64,000 bases of DNA from contig NZ_JH636049.1 in NCBI RefSeq assembly GCF_000258175.1, forward strand, positions 1,713,482-1,777,481, written 5' to 3'. A program made the position numbers and the translations under genes. This DNA is from Saccharomonospora xinjiangensis XJ-54. GTDB taxonomy: Bacteria; Actinomycetota; Actinomycetes; Mycobacteriales; Pseudonocardiaceae. Of the stretch, positions 45,153 to 52,809 are shown one piece after another. The stretch's first letter is position 1. Every line of letters begins with the position of its first letter. The notes under the pieces are model-generated. The model made no database searches. It saw only the letters and a list, made by a program, of their open reading frames with translations, and was not told the origin of the DNA.

Positions 45153-45218
45153 AGCCGCCCGGATTTTTCGGGGATCTCCCTGACCCACGGCCTCCCAGGC
45201 TGGCGGCACACTGGTGTC

Positions 45219-45530
45219 ATGGACATCATCAACATCATCGCCGTCGTGATCGCGATCGCGAGCCTGCTCGCCGCGCTCGCCCACGTCGGGTACCTGGCCA
45301 TGCTGAACAGCGCGGCGAACAAGCGGGCGGGCGGCGGCCCGATCGCCGACTACGTGCGATCGCGATGGCCGATCGCGGGCGGCGCGACGGCCGGTGCCGT
45401 CGTGGCCCTGCTCTTCACAGCGGGAGGAACCGTGATGGACATCCTGGCGGTCGTACTCGCCGTGGGCTCGGGCGCGGTGGCGACCAAGGCACTTCAGTCA
45501 ACGCAGACTCGCTATCGCAGCGGCGGGTGA
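45219..45530 (+). CDS. small membrane protein, unknown function
   Basis: This 103-residue protein has three hydrophobic segments (about 4-30, 50-68 and 72-90) and a basic stretch between the first two (NKRAGGG). I do not recognise a family. It starts 66 bases after aroQ on the same strand and may share its transcript. The 26-bp tandem repeat begins 12 bases past its stop. Confidence 0.6.
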   Translation: MDIINIIAVVIAIASLLAALAHVGYLAMLNSAANKRAGGGPIADYVRSRWPIAGGATAGAVVALLFTAGGTVMDILAVVLAVGSGAVATKALQSTQTRYRSGG

Positions 45531-45541
45531 GCAAGGCCGAC

Positions 45542-45631
45542 GACAACAGAGCACGGTCGGCGGTACCGACAACAGAGCACGGTCGGCGGTGCCGACAACA
45601 GAGCACGGTCGGCGGTGCCGACAACAGAGCA
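45542..45631. repeat. 26-bp tandem repeat, 3.5 copies
   Basis: Units 45542-45567, 45568-45593 and 45594-45619 are identical except for one base (gtacc/gtgcc), followed by a 12-base partial copy. Each starts GACAACAGAGCACGG and ends GCGGTGCC. GCAC and GTGC arms inside each unit could form a small hairpin. The repeat is in an intergenic region. Confidence 0.93.
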
Positions 45632-45873
45632 GGCACCCGTGCCCCCGACCGAGTGAATCGGGCGGTCGTCGGCGCTCTCGGCCCACCACCAGGGCGGAAA
45701 GCTCCTACCCTGCTTGAGGTGAGTGCGAGGGGAGTCGCGGACATCGGAGTCCGGCGGCCTGCGCGTGAGGGTTCACGTGCGGGCACACGGGCACACGGCG
45801 TCCCTCGCCCCGATCCCGCCACGGCGGTACCGTCCGGCGCGGTGGCAGCAGCGGGAGGAGGCGTCCACCCGGC
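45632..45873. other. intergenic stretch after the 26-bp repeat, no gene seen
   Basis: About 240 bases precede the next gene. Short open frames on both strands show no recognisable product. The promoter of the following membrane protein is expected here; no clear elements were recognised. Confidence 0.35.
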
Positions 45874-47124
45874 ATGAACGGCACACCCGACGTCGCGAAC
45901 GGACCCGGCCGAGCCGCGTCCCTCGAGGACACAGGCCCCGTGGATCTCGCTGGAGGTCCGGCTCGTGGTTGCGGCTCAGGCCAAGTCTCCGACACCAACC
46001 CCCTCCCCAGCGTTCCCGGCTCCGGTCACCGGCACCGGCCGGCACCGGGTACGTGGACCCCGTCTCCCGGCAGCGGTGCTTCCCACGCCCGCACCGAGCC
46101 GATTTCCCTTCCGATTCCGCTGCCCCCTGTCGCCGCGCGCACGGGCGACGTCGAGTTCACCCCGGCAAGCGGGGTTCTGCCGATCGGCGAGGATGATGCC
46201 GAGGCCGAGCGACCCACCATCCGGCGAACGACAGTTTTGCTGGCCGCGCCACGATCCACACCGCGGTCCACGCGGCACCTCACCGCTCCGGATGACTCGC
46301 GCATCTACGTCGCGCCCCCCGGTGGGCTCGACAAGTTCGATCTCGGTTCGGTTCCGGCCTCGGTGACGCCGCCCCGTACCTGGCGGAAGGCCGCGTGGTT
46401 CGCCAGCGCCGCTTCGGGCGCGGCCGTCGCGGCGATGCTCCTCGCGGGCACGGCGCTGATGAACGACCCTGCCGAGAGCAGCAGGGCCATGCAGACCTGG
46501 CCCGACCACAGCTCACCGCAGCCCACACTGCCGAGCGACGGCGGCAACGGCACCCCGCGTACCGATCGGCACACCGCAGCGGAGCGGGCCACTGAGGACA
46601 GTCGCGAGGGCGACGCCGCACCACGTGAGGGCGAGGACAAGCCCGCCGCACACCAGAGCAACAACGCGTCGCCCGCCCTCGCCGACGACACCACCGGGCA
46701 CCTCGACGGCGGCGCACCCGAGGGCGGACAGGGTGATCCCGGCGCACCGTCCTCCGACGTGCCCCCGATGGTGAAGCCGCCGGTCACTCCCGCCCCCACC
46801 GACAGCGCCCCTGTCGTCCTGTGGGCTCCGCACGACACCGACACGCTGGCGCAACGATCGCAGGACTTCCTCAACACCGTCACGGAGGACCCCGAGGCCG
46901 CGCACGCCCTGACTACCGGTGACCTGGCGGCACAGGGCGTGGAGGGTCTCGCGGAGAGGTACTCGGACGTGGCCTACTTCGAGGTGCGCGAGGTCTACGT
47001 CGATCCCAACAGGGGCTACACGCTCAACACCGTCGAGGTCACCTACGTGGACGGTTCGACAGAGGAACAGACCCGCAAGCTCGTCTTCGGTGACGACGAC
47101 CTGATCGAGGCCGATACCCGGTGA
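45874..47124 (+). CDS. single-pass membrane protein with extracytoplasmic NTF2-like domain
   Basis: This 416-residue protein has a disordered Pro/Arg/Gly-rich cytoplasmic region (1-170), one transmembrane helix at about 173-195, a Ser/Asp/Glu-rich linker and a C-terminal globular domain (about 320-415, DFLNTVTEDPEAAHALTTGDL...YVDGSTEEQTRKLVFGDDD) that looks like a small alpha/beta NTF2-like fold. I do not recognise a named family. The next gene has the same overall layout, and both sit upstream of a Ser/Thr kinase, so they may be kinase substrates or envelope sensors. Confidence 0.6.
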   Translation: MNGTPDVANGPGRAASLEDTGPVDLAGGPARGCGSGQVSDTNPLPSVPGSGHRHRPAPGTWTPSPGSGASHARTEPISLPIPLPPVAARTGDVEFTPASGVLPIGEDDAEAERPTIRRTTVLLAAPRSTPRSTRHLTAPDDSRIYVAPPGGLDKFDLGSVPASVTPPRTWRKAAWFASAASGAAVAAMLLAGTALMNDPAESSRAMQTWPDHSSPQPTLPSDGGNGTPRTDRHTAAERATEDSREGDAAPREGEDKPAAHQSNNASPALADDTTGHLDGGAPEGGQGDPGAPSSDVPPMVKPPVTPAPTDSAPVVLWAPHDTDTLAQRSQDFLNTVTEDPEAAHALTTGDLAAQGVEGLAERYSDVAYFEVREVYVDPNRGYTLNTVEVTYVDGSTEEQTRKLVFGDDDLIEADTR

Positions 47125-47396
47125 ACGAGGTGGCAGGAACCCGCGCGCCGCAGCCGTCAACAGCCTTGTTCACCTGCTGATGCACGGCTTTTCGCACATT
47201 CACCTGCACGTGCTGATCGCTGAATGGTTGAAAATTACTCCTGTCGAGTGACATGCCACGCCGTTCGTCGTGAACCGCATGCTGTCCACCGACAAGTCCT
47301 GGTAAACGGCTCGGCGAACGAGTTGTCTGGGTCGCGGAGTCCACGCACCGCACGGCAGGACGACAGCCACATCATCAACGCAGGCGAGGGCAAGCA
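47125..47396. other. 272-bp AT-richer intergenic region, no gene seen
   Basis: This region is visibly richer in A and T than its neighbours and contains two copies of TTCACCTGC (about 47169 and 47199). It probably holds the promoter of the next gene. No hairpin terminator was clear. Confidence 0.35.
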
Positions 47397-48311
47397 GTGC
47401 ACGACCGGCGCCATCACGGGCAGGAGCCCATGGTCGTCGTAGACGACCGAACCCGGCGAGGCCTTTCGATCGAGCAATTCGGCATGGGATTCGACGATCA
47501 GGCCGCCGACGACATGGACGGTGACCCCGGCGGAGCCGACCGGGCACCTGCCGACGAACCAGAGAGCACGTTCGCCCGGAGAGCGAAACTGATCGCTCTG
47601 CTTCTCGCCACGGCAGCCCTGGTGGTGTCGGTGGTGGTGGCCTCGGCACTCGCTGACGACTCCGGCAGGCCGGACGACGACTCAGCAGCACACCGCGACA
47701 TCACCGGTGCCGCCGCGCTCGGCGGTTTCGCTCTGCCTGGCTCGGAGGATGCGAGCCCGAGCACCGAGGGCCCGGCGTCCTCATCGGCGGACACCGGGGC
47801 GAGCGGCAAGAGCATTCCGAAGATGGAGGCAGCCCCCGGCGGCCCGAGCCCGGACACCGAGCACCGCGAGCACGGCGAGCACGATGCCGACGCCACGAGC
47901 AGCCGCGCGACAAGGAACCATCTCGCCGACGAGGCGGCCACCACCGCCACAGGCACGGGTTCCGCCCGATCCGAGCCTCTGAGTCCCGAACTGGAACCGG
48001 CTCCCCATGACGTACTGGCCGCAGTACGCGACTTCTACGACCTGGTGGGCTCGGCTCCCGAGACAGCGCTGGCGCGAGTCGCACCCGACCTGGTGGGCGA
48101 CGAGCAGGACGTCTTGCTGAAGGCGTGGCGATCCCTGACGTCGGTGGTGGTCGAGCACGTGAACCAGGAGGCGGATGGCTCCGTCACGGTTGTGGTGACC
48201 ATGAAACCGGCTTACGGGAGCCCGCTGCGAATCACCCAGCTACTCGGCTTCAGTGACGGTCCGCAGCCGGTCATCAACCAGGCGACACTGCTGTCGATCC
48301 GGACCCTGTAA
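47397..48311 (+). CDS. single-pass membrane protein, similar layout to its upstream neighbour
   Basis: This 304-residue protein has an acidic cytoplasmic N-terminus (1-60), a transmembrane helix at 63-85, a long Ser/Glu/Thr-rich linker and a C-terminal domain (about 205-304, VLAAVRDFYDLVGSAPETALARVAPDLVG...). The GTG at 47397 follows GGCGAGGG; the ATG at 47430 has an over-short spacing. The function is unknown. It precedes the Ser/Thr kinase gene by 166 bases on the same strand, which points to a shared pathway. Confidence 0.6.
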   Translation: MHDRRHHGQEPMVVVDDRTRRGLSIEQFGMGFDDQAADDMDGDPGGADRAPADEPESTFARRAKLIALLLATAALVVSVVVASALADDSGRPDDDSAAHRDITGAAALGGFALPGSEDASPSTEGPASSSADTGASGKSIPKMEAAPGGPSPDTEHREHGEHDADATSSRATRNHLADEAATTATGTGSARSEPLSPELEPAPHDVLAAVRDFYDLVGSAPETALARVAPDLVGDEQDVLLKAWRSLTSVVVEHVNQEADGSVTVVVTMKPAYGSPLRITQLLGFSDGPQPVINQATLLSIRTL

Positions 48312-48477
48312 GCTCATCGACCTTGTAAGCCCGTTACCGTGGCCCTCGATCGGGGCGTGATCCTTTCCCCGAGCGTGCCCCCCGTGTGTGCACAGGGTAG
48401 TCAGCCTAGTCTGATGTGGGTCGGTCTCGGTAAGCCGGCACACGAACTCCGGTATGTGCGAGCCCGAAGGAGGTCGC

Positions 48478-50253
48478 GTGAGCGACGAGGGTCGCCTGGT
48501 CGCCGGCCGCTACCGTGTCATCAAGCGGATCGGGACCGGTGCCATGGGTGCCGTCTGGCAAGCACACGACGAGGTGCTTCACCGGACGGTCGCGATCAAG
48601 CAGCTGCTGCTCCAGCCCGGTCTCGACGAGAACGAAGCCGAGGACGCGCGGCAACGCACCATGCGCGAGGGCCGGATCGCTGCCCGGCTGCACCACCCGA
48701 ACGCCATCTCGGTGTTCGACGTGGTCATGGACGACAGCGGCAGACCATGTCTGATCATGGAGTATCTGCCGTCCAGAAACCTGGCACAGGAACTCCAGAA
48801 GCACACCACTCTGCCGCCCATCGAGGTGGCCAAGATCGGGGCGCAGATCGCGGCCGCGCTCACCGAGGCGCACGCCGTGGGGATCGTCCATCGGGACATC
48901 AAGCCCGGCAACATCCTCCTCGCGGACAACGGCCTCGTAAAGATCACCGACTTCGGTATCTCGCGGGCTAAGGACGACGTCACGGTCACCAAGACCGGAA
49001 TGATCGCCGGGACCCCCGCCTACCTCGCCCCCGAGGTCGCCATCGGTGGAGATCCTGGCCCCGAGTCGGACATCTTCTCCCTCGGCTCAACCCTGTACGC
49101 CGCGTCGGAGGGGCAACCCCCGTTCGGGCTCAGCGAGAACACCCTGGGTCTCCTTCACGCCGTCGCCGCGGGACAGATCAACCCTCCGCGCCGCTCCGGA
49201 CCGTTGACCAGCGTGCTCGCCGTGATGCTGCATCCCGAGGTCTCACACCGGCCGACAGCGGCGGAGTGCGAGGAACTCCTGAGCGCGGTCGCCAGAGGCG
49301 AGACACCACTCGGTGGCGCCGGCGATGACCCCACCCGCGCGCACAGCGGGCCAGGCAACGGCACGGCCGTGCTGGGTGCCGCGGGCGCGGGCGCGGTCGG
49401 TGGGGTGCTGGGCGCCTCGGCCGCCGACTACGCGAGAGGCCATTCCGGGAACCTCGACGACGAGTACGACGACTACAACGGCTACGGCGATCCCGGCGAT
49501 CCCGGCGATCGTTACGCGGCCGACGAGTACTACGAGGAGGCCCCGCCGACGACGGCACAGCCGCGCACGGCATACGGGGCTCACGACGACTACGGCGGCT
49601 ACGGCGACTACGACGACTACGACGCAGGCGCGGGAAACCATCGCGACGGCGGCACGCTCGACCGCACTGCCGTAGCTCCGGCCGCCCAGCCGACGCGAGC
49701 CACGCCTGCCGTGCCCGCCGAAACGGCGGCATACGGGGGGCGTGATCACGGCGCGGGTCGCGACTACGATCGCCCGCCACCCAGTTCCGAGGACTCGGGT
49801 GATAAGGGGAACTGGAAGATCCCCGCGGCCATCGGCGCCGTCGTGGTCGTCGGCATGGCCGCCTTCGCCATCTGGATCTTCGGTGACCGTGGTGGCAACG
49901 CCCCCGATTCTCCAGGCGAACAGCGCCCCATCGGCGGCACCACCGAGTCGTGGCCAAGTTCGTCGTGGTCGTCGGAGGTGACCACGACGACGACGCAGGA
50001 CGTCGTGCAGCCGGAGAACCCGGCGCAACCGGGAACCGATCCCGGCCAGGGCCTCGACGATCAAGAGCAGCCGGACGCGCCTGCCGACAGCACCACCAAC
50101 GACCTGCCGTCCAGCAGTCAGCAGACCACCACGACCGATGACGGTGGCGACCAGAACACCACGACGCCGGGAGACGGCGACGGCGGAACCAGCCAGTCGT
50201 CGGAGCCTCCGCCCGATGTCGAGCCGACAGAACCCGCGGGAAACACAGAGTGA
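48478..50253 (+). CDS. transmembrane Ser/Thr protein kinase (PknA/B-like)
   Basis: This 591-residue protein has an N-terminal kinase domain (residues 10-270) that looks fully active: glycine loop GTGAMG (19-24), Lys41, HRDIKPGN (139-146), DFG (158-160), an activation loop with several Thr, and APE. A long Tyr/Asp/Gly-rich cytoplasmic linker (about 300-440) follows, then one transmembrane helix near 445-465 and an extracellular Ser/Thr/Pro-rich tail without PASTA domains. The GTG at 48478 has AAGGAGG 4-5 bases ahead. It is followed by a pseudokinase gene 54 bases downstream. Confidence 0.92.
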   Translation: MSDEGRLVAGRYRVIKRIGTGAMGAVWQAHDEVLHRTVAIKQLLLQPGLDENEAEDARQRTMREGRIAARLHHPNAISVFDVVMDDSGRPCLIMEYLPSRNLAQELQKHTTLPPIEVAKIGAQIAAALTEAHAVGIVHRDIKPGNILLADNGLVKITDFGISRAKDDVTVTKTGMIAGTPAYLAPEVAIGGDPGPESDIFSLGSTLYAASEGQPPFGLSENTLGLLHAVAAGQINPPRRSGPLTSVLAVMLHPEVSHRPTAAECEELLSAVARGETPLGGAGDDPTRAHSGPGNGTAVLGAAGAGAVGGVLGASAADYARGHSGNLDDEYDDYNGYGDPGDPGDRYAADEYYEEAPPTTAQPRTAYGAHDDYGGYGDYDDYDAGAGNHRDGGTLDRTAVAPAAQPTRATPAVPAETAAYGGRDHGAGRDYDRPPPSSEDSGDKGNWKIPAAIGAVVVVGMAAFAIWIFGDRGGNAPDSPGEQRPIGGTTESWPSSSWSSEVTTTTTQDVVQPENPAQPGTDPGQGLDDQEQPDAPADSTTNDLPSSSQQTTTTDDGGDQNTTTPGDGDGGTSQSSEPPPDVEPTEPAGNTE

Positions 50254-50307
50254 CCGTGGCAGCTTCGTTGATGTTCGTTTGACCGGCATCGCGATACAAG
50301 GGGTCGT

Positions 50308-51288
50308 GTGAAGAACACCGAAGGCGCTCTCGTCGGTGAGCGGTACAGGCTCGACCAGCCGATCGGCCGTGGCAAGGCCGGCATCGTGTGGCTGGCCTTC
50401 GACACGATGCTGCACAGGACAGTCGCGGCCAAACCGACGTACCTCGATCCTGATCGGGAGCCCGGCGAGGCGAGAAGAACGGCGCTGGCCGAGGGCAAGC
50501 GCGCCATGCGGGTGGTTCACCCGAGCGCGGTGACGGTGTACGACGCGCTGCAGGACGGCGACGACGTGTGGCTCGTCATGGAGTACGTGCCGTCGCGGAA
50601 CATGGCCGATTTCCTCGCCGAGCACGGCACCCTCACGCCCGAGCAGGCGGGCTACCTCGGCGCGGCGCTCGGCGCGGCACTCGCGTCGGCACACAACGCC
50701 GGGGTCGTGCACGGCGCTGTGGAGCCGGGCAACGTCCTGCTCGCCGACGACGGCGGTGTGAAGCTCACCGACATCGGCATTCACGGCGGCACGCCCGACC
50801 CGGCCTACCTCGCTCCGGAGGTCAAGCGCGGCGCGACACCGACCACGGAGGCCGACGCGTACGGGCTCGGCGCCACCCTGTTCAGGGCCGTGGAGGGTTC
50901 GGCGCCGTTCGGTCAGGAAGGCGAGGACGACCCCGTCGTGCCCGCGCAAAGCGGGCCTTTGACGGCTGCGCTGGAGAAGCTGCTGCGCTCGGAACCCGAC
51001 CTGCGGCCGACATTGGCGGACACCGTGTCCGCGCTGCGCGCGGTGAGCAAGGGAAGGCAGGCCGGGTTCGTGCCGCCGACGGCCCCTGCCATGCCGACGG
51101 TGCGCCTGATGCCGCCCCCACCGAGAGTGCCGCCTGCCGGGTCCGTTACTGCCGCGACCGCCGCGCCCGCCACACGAGGTGCCGTGGCGGGAGTGGACCC
51201 GGCACCGTCGTCGCGGCGGATACTGTTGTGGGCGCTCGCCGCGATCGTGGTCGTGGCCGCCGTGATCGCGGTCGTCGTCCTCCTGTAG
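50308..51288 (+). CDS. membrane-anchored pseudokinase
   Basis: This 326-residue kinase-fold protein keeps the ATP-binding lysine (Lys42 in AAKPTYL), Asn142 and LAPEV, but the catalytic loop reads HGAVEPGN, so the HRD Arg and Asp are gone. DFG is DIG, the glycine loop is GRGKAG and the activation loop is very short. One transmembrane helix forms the C-terminus (RRILLWALAAIVVVAA...). It is probably inactive and may regulate the kinase encoded just upstream. The GTG start lies 54 bases behind that gene. Confidence 0.88.
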   Translation: MKNTEGALVGERYRLDQPIGRGKAGIVWLAFDTMLHRTVAAKPTYLDPDREPGEARRTALAEGKRAMRVVHPSAVTVYDALQDGDDVWLVMEYVPSRNMADFLAEHGTLTPEQAGYLGAALGAALASAHNAGVVHGAVEPGNVLLADDGGVKLTDIGIHGGTPDPAYLAPEVKRGATPTTEADAYGLGATLFRAVEGSAPFGQEGEDDPVVPAQSGPLTAALEKLLRSEPDLRPTLADTVSALRAVSKGRQAGFVPPTAPAMPTVRLMPPPPRVPPAGSVTAATAAPATRGAVAGVDPAPSSRRILLWALAAIVVVAAVIAVVVLL

Positions 51289-51466
51289 GCACGTCCGCTC
51301 ACAGGCGTATCCCTCGTTCGGCTGGCACTGCCGCCCGATGGGCTGGCCCGGAGTTTCCGGTCGTGCTCGCTCGGCAAGCAAGGAGTGTGGGACCGGCAGG
51401 CGTGGCACCACTCGCCCTCGCCCGCCGTCCTCCTTCGCGTGCCGGCCGAACCGAAAGCAGCGGACA

Positions 51467-52417
51467 ATGCGCCTCTCCGTCATCGTCCCGTGCTACAACG
51501 AGGAAACCTGCCTTCCCCGGTTGAGGGCGGCGCTGCTGCATGTGCTGCCGCCGCTCACGGATGAATTCGAGATCATCCTCATCGACGACGGCAGCACCGA
51601 CGGCACACTCGAGATGCTCCGCGCGATGTCCCGGTCCGATCCCCGGTTCCGATACCTGTCGCTCAGCCGCAACTTCGGCAAGGAAGCCGCGATGCTGGCG
51701 GGTTTGCGGCACGCGGCAGGCGATCTCGTCGCGATCCTGGACGCAGACCTGCAACACCCGCCCGAGCTGCTCGGCGACATGGTGGCCCTCATCGACAAGG
51801 GCTACGACCAGGTTGTCGCCAAGAGGACTCGCACGGGAGACGGGCACGTCAGAACCGCGGCATCCCGGGCGTACTACCGCATGATGAACCGGCTCGTTGA
51901 CGTGGAACTCACCGACGGCGTCGGGGATTTCCGCCTGTTGAGCAGGCGCGCCGTGGACGCGCTGCTGTCGCTGGAGGAACGCAACAGATTCTCCAAGGGC
52001 TTGTTCTCGTGGATCGGCTTCGACACGGCCGTCGTCGATTACGAGAACGTGGCGAGGACCGACGGAGCGAGCAAGTGGTCACTGCGTTCGCTGCTGAACT
52101 ACGGCATCGACGGCATCCTGTCGTTCAACCACCAGCCGTTGCGGCTGGCCGTGTATCTCGGGGCGCTGTGCACGGCCGCCGCGTTCGGGTACGCGATGTG
52201 GCTCGTCATCAGCGCCCTGCTGCACGGCACAACGGCACCCGGCTACGTGACGATCATGTGCGGGATCATCGGGTTCGGTGGCATGCAGCTCCTTCTCGTC
52301 GGAGTTCTCGGCGAATATCTCGGCCGGATCTATCACGAGACGAAGCACCGCCCTCATTTCCTGCTGAAGGAAACGAGCCATCCTGCGGGGCCGGAGGCGC
52401 CGTGCGTGGACGACTAG
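51467..52417 (+). CDS. GT2 polyprenyl-phosphate sugar transferase (GtrB/DPMS-like)
   Basis: This 316-residue enzyme has an N-terminal GT-A domain (LSVIVPCYNEETCLPRL, LIDDGSTDGT, ILDADLQHPPE with the metal-binding DAD) and two C-terminal transmembrane segments (about 230-255 and 265-290). It should transfer a sugar from a nucleotide donor to polyprenyl phosphate, as GtrB does. The open frame reaches back to 51338, but the ATG at 51467 gives the family start. Its stop lies inside the next gene (16-base overlap), so it is coupled to GtrA. Confidence 0.9.
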   Translation: MRLSVIVPCYNEETCLPRLRAALLHVLPPLTDEFEIILIDDGSTDGTLEMLRAMSRSDPRFRYLSLSRNFGKEAAMLAGLRHAAGDLVAILDADLQHPPELLGDMVALIDKGYDQVVAKRTRTGDGHVRTAASRAYYRMMNRLVDVELTDGVGDFRLLSRRAVDALLSLEERNRFSKGLFSWIGFDTAVVDYENVARTDGASKWSLRSLLNYGIDGILSFNHQPLRLAVYLGALCTAAAFGYAMWLVISALLHGTTAPGYVTIMCGIIGFGGMQLLLVGVLGEYLGRIYHETKHRPHFLLKETSHPAGPEAPCVDD

Positions 52418-52809
52418 TGCGGTTCGCGGCTGTCGGTGCGGTGAACACGGCGACCTACGTTGGTCTCTACCTGCTGCTGCGACTTGTGCTGGACTACCTG
52501 GTCGCCCACATCGTCGCGTTCCTGCTCGCGATGGTGGGCTCCTACTTCCTCAACTGCCGCTTCACGTTCCGGATCCGGCCGAGCCTGCGAACGTTTCTGC
52601 TGTTCCCGCTCTCCAACGTGACGAACTTCGTGGTGACCTCGGCCGGCCTCTACCTGCTCGTCGATGTGTTCTCGGTCAGCGAGACGATCGCGCCGCTGCT
52701 CGCGGCCTCCGTGGCGATTCCCGTGACGTTCCTCGTGGCCCAGTACATCCTCACCGAGCCCCGGCCCCGCCCACGCTGGGCCGAGGACGCCCCGGAGGTT
52801 CGCTCATGA
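52402..52809 (+). CDS. GtrA-family membrane protein
   Basis: This 135-residue protein has four transmembrane helices. The N-terminal VRFAAVGAVNTATYVGLY and the loop SYFLNCRFTF are GtrA hallmarks. GtrA is thought to flip the lipid-linked sugar made by GtrB. The GTG at 52402 has GGAGG 4-5 bases ahead and overlaps the end of the GT2 gene. Its stop overlaps the ATG of the YfhO-like gene (ATGA). It differs in sequence from the pseudogene at 18449-18890. Confidence 0.88.
   Translation: MRGRLVRFAAVGAVNTATYVGLYLLLRLVLDYLVAHIVAFLLAMVGSYFLNCRFTFRIRPSLRTFLLFPLSNVTNFVVTSAGLYLLVDVFSVSETIAPLLAASVAIPVTFLVAQYILTEPRPRPRWAEDAPEVRS

Noticed and set aside
45542..45631. CRISPR array
   Set aside because: These are direct tandem copies without spacers.
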